A DNA stretch of 64,000 nt from Toxorhynchites rutilus septentrionalis (taxonomy: Eukaryota; Arthropoda; Insecta; Diptera; Culicidae). The notes under the pieces are model-generated. The model worked only from the letters and a program-made list of their open reading frames with translations. It had not been told where the DNA came from and searched no databases. Positions 1-10,555 of this stretch are shown piece after piece. The stretch is taken from assembly GCF_029784135.1 (NCBI RefSeq), contig NC_073746.1, positions 64,420,763 to 64,484,762 of the forward strand, written 5' to 3'. Position 1 is the first letter of the stretch. Each line of letters opens with the position of its first letter. Position numbers and translations under genes: made by a program.

Positions 1-71
1 TAGAGACGGATCTATTAGGCATGATAACTCTTCCAAACAAATGTTAGTTGTTGGTGGGGTAAAGTGATGGT

Positions 72-240
72 TTATCCCAAGAATCGAATATTTGTAAATA
101 TGGCCTTAGCGGGTCGTTTCCGGTTGCAGAAGTTGATCGTTTTCTGATGATTGCCGATGCGGTTTTCATGGAGTCCGACCAGGAGTTTGAAGACATCTTC
201 CCGACTGGGAACGCAAAGATAGCGGGCATCAGCGTCGTAT
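72..240 (-). CDS. Neuropeptide precursor (RFLamide-like), last coding exon with amidated C-terminus
   Basis: Follows a 60-bp intron (241-300; donor GTAAGT, acceptor TTTCCAG). It completes a Thr codon with the previous exon and reads TYDADARYLCVPSREDVF..., ending in NRKR-PAKAIFTNIRFLG-stop (TAA at 72-74). A terminal Gly directly before the stop, preceded by RFL and bounded upstream by RKR, predicts the amidated peptide PAKAIFTNIRFL-NH2. Two cysteines (RYLC and NFC) lie about 28 residues apart, just upstream of the RKR site, and may form one disulfide in a longer product. RFLamide precursors are a known but little-studied insect family; the assignment rests on the C-terminal signature recalled, not on a search. 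Other amidated peptide families with an RFL end cannot be excluded. Confidence 0.72.
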
Positions 241-300
241 CTGGAAACATAATTAATATATTGAAAATGAAAATTATGATGATAGGACCTCAAAACTTAC

Positions 301-775
301 GTTCTGCTCCTTGCGTTCTGCCTCTTCCATGGGTATCTTCTGTAGTACCTCCCGGATCGTTTGTTTCCGCTAGACGTAAACTCATTCGGTTGATCGGCAT
401 CGTCGTTATCATCATCACTATCATCAGTCCCCACCGACGATGCCGCTGGGTTTGCACTTCCGCTGGCGTCCTCGATGTACACGATAGGCAGCGGTCCCTC
501 GGGCATCTGCTCCAACAACCTCACCAGAAGATTCGATTTCATCTCGATGTCCTCCTCTTCTTCCTGCTCTCTGCTACGTTCTAACCGGGCTCTTATCAAA
601 TCGATACTCTCGACGATATTGGGCTTATTGCCAAGGTTGTTGAGCGAAGATCTTCCGGGGTTATTTTCGGAACTGTCTACGCTGTCTATCGCACGAAAAG
701 TGTTGTGATCAATTTCATTTTCGACTCCAAACGGGTGAAGCGCGGCATTGAATTCCTGTGGCTGTTGATCGTACT
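301..775 (-). CDS. Neuropeptide precursor (RFLamide-like), middle exon
   Basis: Open reading continues from an acceptor with a pyrimidine tract (CTTCTTCCACAG, intron ending at 776) to a donor at 300 (GTAAGT), phase 1 in and phase 2 out. The exon starts ..YDQQPQEFN and carries an acidic propeptide: a glutamate run, IVYIEDASGSANPAAS, and an Asp-rich DDSDDDNDD stretch. Near its end there is a basic cluster NKR-SGRYYRR-YPWKR-QNARSR with several consensus convertase sites. Cleavage after the second KR would expose an N-terminal Gln that could become pyroglutamate. Acidic spacers followed by dibasic-bounded segments are typical of insect prepropeptides. No ATG is needed in this exon because the frame enters through the splice site. 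Confidence 0.78.
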
Positions 776-1650
776 CTGTGGAAGAAGCGACAATTGATGG
801 TTTGATTTAGTTACCTTTTAGTTACCTAGAGGTAACTCTAGCAAATTCTGATGGTATGAGAGGGTCATTCGTTTTTCACTTTTTCTATTTTTTCGTTTGT
901 TGTATGTATAGAACAACATATAACTACCTCTTCCAGAGCTAAAGCTTCATTGCGAGATTATGGTTCAATAAAATACTCGCGATACAATATTTTTATAGTA
1001 CACAAATATGTTAAGACTAAATGCGAAAATATTCATTACTAGCTGACCCGGCAAAATTCGTTTTTTGTTATCAATACCTTTCACCAACCAATACCAATAC
1101 CAACATTCACGTTTTCTTACTATGAGCAAGTTCATGGGTCCAATCGCAGAACTGTTCATTGATTGATCATCTATTCGACCACGTTGAATTTACCATTTGC
1201 TTTAAAAATCCTAGTATTTCTAACAAAACTCATCATTATAATATCAGATTATTTTCAGACATAATTCTCGTTCAAGATTTTCAACCACTTGCAACCATTG
1301 CCGTTACATGGAATAAATGTTTTTTACAGAAAATATAATAGAATAAAGACAGCCCTAAGTCGGACAATTCCTTCCTCGAGTTCTGCTCTTATCAACACAT
1401 CCGGCGCTCCTTTTTGGTATAGATAGAGGAAGATATAGGATTGCGTTTCATCACAGTAAACTCCATTTCCAGTTTCGAACAAAGATCAATTTCGCTAGCG
1501 CACACATCAAATGGACTAACAGCACTTGTCACTATGTAATTATTGAACATATGGGAATTTAATTTTCCTTTTTCATTCAGAGTTTTCCGAAAATTTTCGA
1601 TTGTCATGTTTGGTTGGGATATTTTTTGTTGAAATATGTGTAATATTTTT

Positions 1651-2065
1651 ATAGGACCCCCTCTCCATTCCAGAGGAGGGAGGGATGTCATACCATTATA
1701 GAAATATTTTTATACCCAAAAACCCTCACATCCCAAATTGTGCTTGATTAGTTATCGAGTTATGCAGAAGTTTGTGTTTGTATTCACCATAGAAACGTTT
1801 CGTGCCCCGTAAAACCTTCACATGTGGCTCCATTTTCTTGATTAGTTTTCGAGTTATGCCGAAATTTGTGTTTCATTTGTATGACAGCCCACCCTTAAAG
1901 AGCGGAAGGAGTGTCTAACCATCATATAAATATTTATTGCATCCTAAAACTTCCACATGCTAAATTTGGTTTCGTTTGCTTGATTAATTCTCGAGTAATT
2001 CAGAAATTTGTGTTTCATTAGTGTGGCAGCCCCCCCTTAGAGAGGGGGGGGGGGTTGGATGGAGA
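1651..2065. repeat. Degenerate tandem repeat, unit ~135-145 bp, about three copies
   Basis: Successive units repeat a purine/pyrimidine-rich block (CCCCCCCTTAGAGAGGGGG type), a 'catataaatatttattgca' type block and a block reading TTGATTAGTTWTCGAGTTAT, then AGAAATTTGTGTTTC. The second unit lacks the G/C-rich block. The repeat ends in a run of eleven G near 2046-2056. Confidence 0.7.
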
Positions 2066-2248
2066 GTGAAAAGTTACATCCAAAAGTATGAAGTCATCTC
2101 AAGGGATATAGTTTTGGCAATTTTTCGAATTTATACAAACCCCTATGTAAAGCTTTAGGTATTGGAATTCGTTCTGCGACATCCCGTTTCTTCAGAACCG
2201 ATACCACCAGCGAGGTACAGATTTTCAGACAGCATCTACGCATAACAA

Positions 2249-2642
2249 TTCGGCTGAAAAGTACATAAGGTTGACGTCTAGATGACGCCTCTTGCAAAAA
2301 TCTACTTGACTATCACAAAGCACCATCTTTAAATAGATACGTGTCAAAATTTGATAGCAATCGGTTCGTGAGTTACAGCATTGGGAGTGAAGCCATTTTT
2401 GTTATTGTGAAAAAAGTGGAAAAATCACATACCAATGATGGCAAAATTGCATGAATTGGGCTTCGAATTGCTTCCGCATCCACCGTATTCTCCGGATCTG
2501 GCCCCCCGCGACTATTTTCTGTTCGCAGACCTAGATCGCTATAATCGCTGTGTCACCCTCGAAGGCAATTATGTTGAATAATAAAATTGAATTTAAAAAA
2601 AAAAAGTTTTACTGTGTTACCTTATAAATTTTTCAGCCGAAC
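2249..2642 (+). mobile_element. Internally deleted mariner with terminal inverted repeats
   Basis: Left end TTCGGCTGAAAAGTACATAA and right end (reverse complement) TTCGGCTGAAAAATTTATAA form ~25-bp imperfect inverted repeats around a transposase remnant. At ~394 bp it is far shorter than an intact ~1.3-kb mariner and must be non-autonomous. Confidence 0.65.
2435..2581 (+). pseudogene. Mariner transposase C-terminal remnant
   Basis: Encodes 48 residues including LPHPPYSPDLAPRDYFLF, the mariner signature around the third catalytic Asp (DD34D type). The two upstream catalytic Asp residues are missing because the body of the gene is deleted. The frame ends early at TAA. It sits between the inverted repeats at 2249 and 2642. 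Confidence 0.8.
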
Positions 2643-3760
2643 GAACAGCTGTTATGAGCGTTTTAATCATTCTTCGTGCACTCAAGAAATGAAGAATACA
2701 TCTGCAAATATACATTAAACAATAATCAATATACCCGAACACTTCACTTTTTTTCCTAACATCCAAAAAAAAATCATAAAAACTCATTAATTTTTGACTT
2801 TCCAGACAGGGGCCCCCTCTTAAGAGTGGTCCGAAAAATCAATTTTTTCATCTTTTTTTCCATAAATGACTTTTTGAAAATACATAACTTTTGAACGATT
2901 CAGATGATCAAAATATCAAATTAAAGCCAATTAGCTATTACTTTAAAGTCTTTTAAATGTTACACTAGCAAAAAATCGGATTTTGTTTTTGAAATTATTG
3001 ATAGTATTTGTTTTTTGTTGTTTTCATGGTTTTGGACTAAAGAGCTGAAAAATCATTTTAAAGTCTTTTAAATGTTACACTAGCAAAAAATCGGATTTTG
3101 ATTTTCCAAAAATTATAACTTTCAACTTTTCAATTCTAATGATCGGCATATCAAGTTGAAGCCAACGAACAAGTCATATTTAAAAAAAATATTGGATTTT
3201 GTTTTCGTAATTATTGTTTGCATTTATTTTTAATAGTTTGGTGAGTTAAAGATAGAGGGCGCTATATATTTTTATATTTTTTCTTTAAAGTTGAGGTTTT
3301 TTTTACATAACATATTAAAAAATCAAAGAGATGTATTGTTTTCGTTTTTGAGTTATTAGTTTTCAAAGTTTACGTACTTTTGCGACTAGACTAGGTCTAT
3401 GCGATAGGAATCCAATTTTTCCGCAAGTGTAATATTTTTTAAAGAAGCTTATTGGCTTGAATTTAATATGTCGATCATCTGAATCGGTTCAGTAGTTCGT
3501 GATTTTTGAATGTGTTATGTAAAAACCTCAGCTTTCAAAAAAAAAAAAAAATAATGTATATATACATTAAAAAATATAGCGCCCTTTAGTCCAAAGCCCT
3601 GAAAACAACAAAAAACAAATATGTACAATAAATAATAACGAATACAAAATCCAAATTTCTTGCAATTGTAATATTTGCTCATTGGCTTGAAGTTAGTATG
3701 TCGACCATTTAAACCAGAGTAGTAGCTCAAAAGTTATGAATTTGTCGTATTCTCGACGTA
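2643..3760. repeat. AT-rich repeat tract related to the foldback at 50664-51393
   Basis: Contains blocks such as GAGTGGTCCGAAAAATCAA and CATAACTTTTGAACGATTC that recur in the 50.8-51.3 kb element. Partly inverted relatives lie near 3440-3540 and 3660-3750. Several poly-A/T runs. No coding potential found. Confidence 0.5.
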
Positions 3761-3764
3761 AACA

Positions 3765-4080
3765 CAAACACAGTGAGAGAGAGTGCAGTGAGCAGCTGCG
3801 ATGTGTTTTTTGTGTGAGAGGTTGAGCGCGTTTGCATGTGTTATGTATGTGAGACCATGCGCGTCTGCGTGTGTGCGTGTGTTCGTTTGCGTGTGTATGT
3901 GCGTGTATGTGTTTGTGTGTGCGTTTGTTTAGTGTATGTTTTGGTTGGATGATGTAAACAAAAACAGTGTGAGAGAGTGAGTAGTCAGCAGCTGCGATAT
4001 GTTTTTTTTGTGTAAGAGAGTGTGTGCGGCTGTGTGAGTCTTGTGTTCGTTTGTGGGTGCATGTGCATGTATGTGTTTGT
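3765..4080. repeat. GT/TG-rich microsatellite region
   Basis: Dense GTGTG and TGTGCG runs. A block with GTGAGAGAGTG and AGCAGCTGCGAT occurs twice (about 3770-3800 and 3965-3995), so the tract includes a short duplication. Confidence 0.75.
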
Positions 4081-4089
4081 CTATGTGTT

Positions 4090-4320
4090 TTTTAGAGTAG
4101 AGAGTAGAGAGTAGCGAGTAGAGAGTAGAGAGTAGAGAGAGTAGAGAAAGTAGAAATAGTAGAGAGAGTAGAGAGTAGAGAGAGTAGAGAAAGTAGAGAG
4201 TAGAGAGTAGAAAGAGTAGAGAAAGTAGAAATAGTAGAGAGAGTAGAGAGTAGAGAGTAGAGAGAGTACAGAGTATAGACTAGAGAGTATAGAGCAGAGA
4301 GTAGGGAGAATTGAGAAAAA
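4090..4320. repeat. AGAGTAG minisatellite
   Basis: About 230 bp of variant AGAGTAG/AGAAAGTAG units on the plus strand. The reverse-strand reading frame across it is an artefact of the repeat. The LINE at 4417 inserted just downstream. Confidence 0.85.
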
Positions 4321-4933
4321 AGTGTAGAGTAGACAGTAGGAAATGAAGAGTAGAAAGTTGGAAGTCAAAGTCAAAGTTGAAAGAGCAACAATTGATCGCA
4401 GAGAAAGAGTAGAAGTACATTCGCTATCCAACTCTTGACGAGTAAAGTTCAGTGTCGGTATTGTGCGTTGCCACTTTTGCTATTGTGCTATTGGTACGAG
4501 TGAATCGTGTACGAGTGAAGGTCATTGCTGTCCGCTTTCGACCTGACCTTTTGTTAAGTGGAACGAAGGAACAAAGGAAGCAGCGTTCTTGCAGCGAGCC
4601 GGATTGCGGCTGTTGAACTGATTCGGCATAACGGGATCGCCATCGCGTGACTGTCGCAAACGGGATTCATCATCACGTGGCTGCGTAAGCTATTCTTGCG
4701 CTATTGTGTTGTCTCCGTAGCGCGTAGCCTCTGTCTCTCCCTGATTAGGGCAGTAGAGCGCATTATTGGAACAACTTATATATTAAGGTACACATATTTA
4801 TTATTAATATTATTATTCAATACATTTGTTCATTCTTTGATATTATTATCATAATTTTTTTTTTGCAATTTTTTTTTTAAGATTATTGTTAAAATCAATA
4901 ATAATTTAGAAATAAGACAGAAATTTTTGTAAA

Positions 4934-6529
4934 ATGGAGAATAGTGGAGGATCTCCAGAGATGGAGATCTCCGATAATGAATCTCATACAAGATCTGGGA
5001 AAAAACATAAACGAGTCCCTCATAAGGAAGATAATTCTTCTGGGGACGAATCCGCACATCCTACCAAGCCCCCCTCTAAGAAAATTGCAAGCCTCCCTTC
5101 TCAACCCACTGTTACTTCCACTCCCCCTCTCCCATCATCGATTTCGCTTCCCCCTTCTGATGCTTCCGATCCAACCCAATCCTCGTCCTCGTCCTCATCC
5201 TCATACTCGTCCTCGTCCTTGTCCTCGTCTTCCCCCTCTGTTGTCTCCGCTCCACGTGTCAGAGTTTATCCAGAAGATGCACCTGGAACTGGCCCTTGGG
5301 TTGTTTTCCTCCGGCCAAAACCGAAAGGAAAAAACCTTAACGTGATTCAGATCATGAAAGATCTGGCCAGATACACTTCTGTATCTGAAATTCGCAGGGT
5401 TAGACCGAACAAATTGCGAGTTGTCGTGAATGAACGGAAACACGCAAACGAGATTGTTGCTGATCAACATTTCACCCTCGAATATCGAACATTTATACCC
5501 TCCCATAACGTAGAAATTGAGGGGGTGATAACTGAAACGGGTCTGACGAGCGAACAAATAAAAGCAGAAGGAAAAGGCAAGTTCAAGAAGCTCCCCTCAA
5601 TGGAAGTGAAAATCTTGGACTGTCGCCAACTCGGGAAACTTTCCCATGATGGGGACCAAACTAAATTTACGCCGTCCGACTCGTTTCGAGTCACCTTTGC
5701 TGGTGCCGCCCTCCCTGACTACGTTATGGTGGACAAATTGAGACTACCTGTGCGACTCTTCGTGCCAAAGCCCATGACTTGCAACAAATGCAAGTCAGTT
5801 GGTCACACTTCGGATTATTGTGCCAACAAGGAGCGCTGTGCCACTTGCGGAGAGCAACATGAGGGGAAATCCTGCAGTGCGACTGAGCATAAATGTCCAT
5901 ATTGCGGGGGATCCCCACACGAGCTCTCAGTTTGTGAAAATTACAAGAGTCGCTGGGAGAAACAGAAGCGCTCTTTGAAGGAACGCTCGAAACGCACTTT
6001 TGCGGATATTTTAAAGGGCGCTTCTCCACTGGCCCAACAACAACAACCAATCAACACACAAAATGTCTTCGCCGCGTTGCCCGTTGACGAAATAGAAGCG
6101 GACACAGCTAACGGGGGCACACCGTTCATTTTCCAAGGGAATCCCCGGCGCAAAAATGTGACCACTCCCAAAGTTCAAGGACAAGCCCCTCCGGTGATAC
6201 CCCCTGTTAGCATGCCTAAAAAATCGAGTGCAGCGGACAAGAAAAATCAGGTTCCTCCTGGTTTCCGTGGGAATAATTCACCTTCGAATGGCCCAGCACT
6301 CGAGGGGACATCAAAAACCCCAACTGTCCCTGTTATTCCGTCCAGTTCAACTTCCCAATCGGGATTTATAAAGTTGTCTGACCTTTTGGACCAAATCTTC
6401 AAGTGTTTTAATGTTTCCGACTCCATCAGAACCCTTGTCATCTCAATGCTTCCAGTATTAAAGACAATTTTGCAACAATTGATGCAAACATGGCCCCTCC
6501 TTGCAATGATTATCTCTCTTGATGTCTAA
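4934..6529 (+). CDS. LINE ORF1 protein (Gag-like, CCHC zinc knuckles)
   Basis: 531 residues, intact. Residues ~80-105 are a polyserine tract from TCCTCG repeats, preceded by a basic and proline-rich N-terminus. Three zinc knuckles lie at about residues 283-342: CNKCKSVGHTSDYC and CPYCGGSPHELSVC are CX2CX4HX4C, and CATCGEQHEGKSC between them is CX2CX3HX4C. In this family the protein binds element RNA and forms the ribonucleoprotein particle. A Gln/Pro-rich linker and a hydrophobic C-terminal segment follow. The stop TAA at 6527-6529 overlaps the ORF2 start (ATGTCTAA), suggesting termination-reinitiation. Being open over 1.6 kb while ORF2 is broken suggests a fairly young copy. Confidence 0.9.
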   Translation: MENSGGSPEMEISDNESHTRSGKKHKRVPHKEDNSSGDESAHPTKPPSKKIASLPSQPTVTSTPPLPSSISLPPSDASDPTQSSSSSSSSYSSSSLSSSSPSVVSAPRVRVYPEDAPGTGPWVVFLRPKPKGKNLNVIQIMKDLARYTSVSEIRRVRPNKLRVVVNERKHANEIVADQHFTLEYRTFIPSHNVEIEGVITETGLTSEQIKAEGKGKFKKLPSMEVKILDCRQLGKLSHDGDQTKFTPSDSFRVTFAGAALPDYVMVDKLRLPVRLFVPKPMTCNKCKSVGHTSDYCANKERCATCGEQHEGKSCSATEHKCPYCGGSPHELSVCENYKSRWEKQKRSLKERSKRTFADILKGASPLAQQQQPINTQNVFAALPVDEIEADTANGGTPFIFQGNPRRKNVTTPKVQGQAPPVIPPVSMPKKSSAADKKNQVPPGFRGNNSPSNGPALEGTSKTPTVPVIPSSSTSQSGFIKLSDLLDQIFKCFNVSDSIRTLVISMLPVLKTILQQLMQTWPLLAMIISLDV

Positions 6530-9500
6530 TTCAAATAGAGAGGTCGGAGATATCACTGTTTTACAGTGGAATTGTCGTAGTCTTATCCCTAAATTGGATA
6601 CATTCAAAATTTTAATTCATAACTACAATTGTGATGTTTTTGCTCTGTCCGAAACTTGGCTTTCTTCGCGAGATGATATCTCTTTCCACGATTTTAATAT
6701 TATACGCTTGGACCGTGATGATAGATACGGAGGGGTGCTTTTGGGGATCAATAAGTGCCACTCATTTTTTAGAATTGACCTTCCACCTATTGGAGGGATC
6801 GAAGTTGTTGCTTGTCATGCAAACATCAGAGGCAAAGACCTCTGTATTGTCAGCTTGTATTGGCCTCCGAGAGCTGCGGTTAGCCGCAAACAACTTGATG
6901 ACATGTGCTAACTCCTTCCTGAGCCACGATTGATCTTGGGAGACTTCAACTCTCACGGAACTGCCTGGGGGGAACAGTACGACGACAATCGTTCATCGTT
7001 GATATATGACCTTTGTAACAGCTTCAATATGACCGTTTTGAATACTGGGGAAACAACACGTGTTCCTAAACCTCCTGCTAAACCAAGTGCTCTTGACCTC
7101 TCGCTTTGCTCGAAGTCACTATCGTTAGATTGCAAGTGGATTGTAATCCAGGACCCCAACGGTAGCGATCATTGCCAATCAAAATTTCCATCACCATTGG
7201 GTCGAATTCTTCTGAATCTATAAACATGGCATATGACCTCACAAGACACATTGACTGGAAAAAATATGCGGACGCGATTGCTCTAGCCATCAATTCCAGA
7301 GATGGTTTACCTCCATTGGAGGAGTATAACTTCCTTTCTCGTTTGATCTATGACAGCGCGGTTCGCGCTCAAACGAAACCCATCCCAGGTTCCACTATTC
7401 GTCGAAGGCCTCCCAATCTATGGTGGGATAGCATATGTTCCAAGCTTTATGTAGAAAAATAGAATGTATTTAAAGCTTTTCGGAAACGTGGAACCCCTGA
7501 AAATTTTCAAACGTATTTAGCCCTTGAAGATCAATTTAAAAACTTAATCAAAGGGAAAAAACGTGCTTATTGGCGAAATTTCGTGGGAGGTTTGTCACGA
7601 GAAACGTCAATGAAAAAATTATGGAAAGTGGCTCGAAACATGAGAAATCGCTCTTCAACGAATGAAAGCGAAGAATATTCACATCGATGGATTTTTAATT
7701 TTGCACGGAAGGTTTGTCCTGATTCCGCTCCTGTGCAAAAAATTGTTCGAGATATACCACAAGGTAGGTGCGATCTTGATTCTGAGTTTTCGATGGTAGA
7801 ATTCTCTCTTGCTCTGCTCTCATGTAACAATTCTGCTCCGGGATCGGATAGAATTAAGTTCAACTTGCTGAAAAACCTCCCTGATGTGGCGAAACATCGC
7901 TTGTTGAATTTATTCAATCGGTTTCTGGAGCATAATATTGTTCCAGATGATTGGAGACAAGTGCGAATTATAGCTATTCAAAAACCCGGAAAACCCGCAT
8001 CCGACTTCAATTCGTACCGTCCAATAGCAATGCTGTCTTGTATACGGAAATTGTTGGAGAAAATGATCTTGTTTCGCCTTGATCGATGGGTTGAAACGAA
8101 TGGCCTACTCTCAGATACACAATATGGGTTCCGCAGGGGCAAGGGGACGAATGATTGTCTTGCGTTGCTTTCTTCAGAAATTCAAATGGCTTACGCCGAA
8201 AAAAAACAAATGGCTTCAGTATTCATGGACATAAAGGGGGCCTTCGATTCTGTTTCAATAGAGGTTTTGTCGGACAAATTACACTCTCGGGGTTTGCCGC
8301 CTCTATTGAATAATATGTTATATAACTTGCTTTGTGAGAAACATTTGAACTTTTCTCACGGAGATTCGGCAGTAAGTCGGGTCTCTTACATGGGCCTCCC
8401 CCAGGGCTCATGTTTAAGCCCCCTTTTGTACAACTTCTATGTAAGCGACATCGACAATTGCCTTACACAAAATTGCAGCCTAAGACAACTTGCAGATGAT
8501 GGAGTGGTGTCTGTCGTAGGACCAAACGAATCCGACCTGCAAGGACCCTTACAAGATACTTTGAACAATTTTTCAACCTGGGCCATTGGGCTAGGGATCG
8601 AATTCTCCACGGAGAAAACAGAGATGGTGGTTTTTTCTAGGAAGCATAGACCAGCAAAACCAAAGCTTCAACTTTTGGGTAAACCTTACTCATGCTATGT
8701 CATTCAAGTATCTTGGGGTCTGGTTCGACTCCAAATGTACTTGGGGGCCCATATTAGGTATCTGAGTAAAAAATGCCAACAAAGAATAAACTTTCTCCGT
8801 ACAATTACCGGCACCTGGTGGGGAGCCCACCCCGAAGATCTTATAATGTTGTATCGAACAACTATTCTCTCAGTGATGGAGTATGGCAGTTTCTGTTTTC
8901 AATCAGCTGCCAAAACACACCTCATTAAACTCGAGCGAATTCAGTATCTTTGTCTCCGTATCGCGTTGGGATGTATGCTCTCAACGCATACCATGAGTCT
9001 CGAGGTTTTGGCAGGCCTACTCCCACTAAAAGATCGCTTCAATTTATTATCTCTTCGGTTCTTCATCCGGTGTAAGGTCATGAACCCATTGGTGATCGGA
9101 AATTTTGAGCAGCTGATCGAGCTAAATTTTCACTCCGGATTCATGAGTTCATATCATGAATTCATCTCCATGCAGGTTGATCCTTCTTCGTATATTCCCA
9201 ACCGTGTTTGTTTCCCTGACTACATCAATTCCTCTGTGCATTTTGATCTGCCCATGAAGCAAGATATCCATGGATATTCAGATTACCAACGATCGAGGAT
9301 CGCTCCAACGATCTTCGATGAAAAGTATGGGGGTATCAATTGTGATAATATGTACTTTACTGATGGGTCCACTATAAACGAGTCCACAGGATTTGGAGTG
9401 TTCAACGAATTTTGTAGCACCTCACACAGTCTTCAGAATCCTTGCTCAGTGTATATTGCTGAATTGGCAGCAATTCATTGGGCGCTGGACAGCGTCGCCT

Positions 9501-10201
9501 CACGACCTGTTGAACACTATTACATTGTAACGGATAGTCTTAGCTCTGTCGAAGCTATCCGTTCAGTGAGGCCGGAAAAGCACTCGCCGTACTTCCTTGA
9601 GAGAATACGAGAAATTTTGAGTGCTTTATCCAGACGCTGTTATGTCATTACCTTTATCTGGGTCCCTTCACATTGCTCCATTCCGGGTAATGAGAGGGCT
9701 GACTCATTAGCAAAGGTAGGTGCAATTGAAGGCGATATTTATCAGCGTCAAATCGCCTTCAATGAATTTTATTCTTTAGTCCGCAAAAATACTATCGCTA
9801 ACTGGCAACGCAAGTGGAATGAAGATGAATTGGGCCGGTGGTTTCACTCGATTATCCCTAAGGTTAGCCTCAAACCGTGGTTCAAAAGTCTGGACTTGAG
9901 TCGGGACTTTATTCGCACCTTCTCCCGACTCATGTCCAATCACTGTTCGTTAGATGCACTACTCTTCCGTTTCAATCTTGCCAGCAGCAATCTCTGCGTT
10001 TGTGGCCAAGGTTATCACGACATCGAGCACATTGTTTGGTCGTGCGAGGTGTATCTGGTCGCCAGATCGAATTTAAAAAACTCTCTTCGGGCCCGAGGAA
10101 GACAGCCCAATGTGCCGGTGAGAGATGTGTTGGCTCGGTTAGACCTTGATTACATGTCCCATATATATGTTTTCCTTAAAGCTATAGATCTTCGTGTGTG
10201 A
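6522..10201 (+). pseudogene. LINE ORF2: endonuclease / reverse transcriptase / RNase H, disrupted
   Basis: APE endonuclease motifs are visible: QWNCR, SETW, LILGDFNSHG and SDH. The reverse transcriptase has FMDIKGAFD, GLPQGSCLSPLLYNFYVSD and a LADD catalytic box (commonly Y/F-ADD). RNase H follows with DGS, ELAAIHWAL, TDS and HCSIPGNERADSLAK, giving the DEDD set. The C-terminus has CVCGQGYHDIEH...C. Damage: TAA at 6909-6911, a frameshift near 7165-7185 just after the SDH motif, TAG at 7460-7462, and a compensated frameshift pair scrambling about 20 residues between ~8690 and ~8745. The enzyme would nick target DNA and reverse-transcribe element RNA; this copy cannot encode a full protein. Confidence 0.9.
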
Positions 10202-10555
10202 TTGCCCCTACATCCTTATACCCTCCTTTCCTTCCTTTGCGGGTAATTCGTCCCCTTGCTATAAATAGTAGAATAAGTTGAAATGTAAATACACTATAGA
10301 TATACGAATAGATTTATAAATTGAGTGTTCATCAACATTGTTACAATTTCCTTATATCCCATCCTTCTCCTAAAAATATGTCACCCTCCTAAACTCGAGT
10401 ACACCGCGGTTTTCCACCTTACTAACCATAGATGTAAGAAAATTGTTTATATATATAGTTTTAAAATTATATTTAAGAATTCGGCTCCTTTAAACTTAAG
10501 TAACTGAGCCTGTAAAAATAAACGAATTAAAAAAAAAAAAAAAAAGAGTAGAAGT

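Larger units (their letters stand above)
4417..10542 (+). mobile_element. Full-length I-clade non-LTR retrotransposon
   Basis: A 13-bp target-site duplication (AAAGAGTAGAAGT) occurs at 4404-4416 and again at 10543-10555, right after the 3' A-run. Insertion was therefore full length, with a 5' leader at 4417-4933, two reading frames and a 3' untranslated region (10202-10530). Gene order is ORF1 with CCHC knuckles, then ORF2 with APE endonuclease, reverse transcriptase, RNase H and a C-terminal Cys/His motif. This order, with RNase H and overlapping ORFs, matches the I clade. ORF2 is now disrupted. The element lies in the neuropeptide intron, on the opposite strand to the host gene. Confidence 0.9.

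Noticed and set aside
147..708. Plus-strand open frames opposite the neuropeptide exons
   Set aside because: They overlap the spliced minus-strand exons, have no domain, and arise from the acidic/serine-rich antisense composition.
4081..4431. Minus-strand 116-residue frame rich in Leu/Ser/Tyr
   Set aside because: It is the translation of the AGAGTAG minisatellite and has no gene character.
4944..5345. Second plus frame inside LINE ORF1
   Set aside because: A proline/arginine shadow of the polyserine tract in ORF1.
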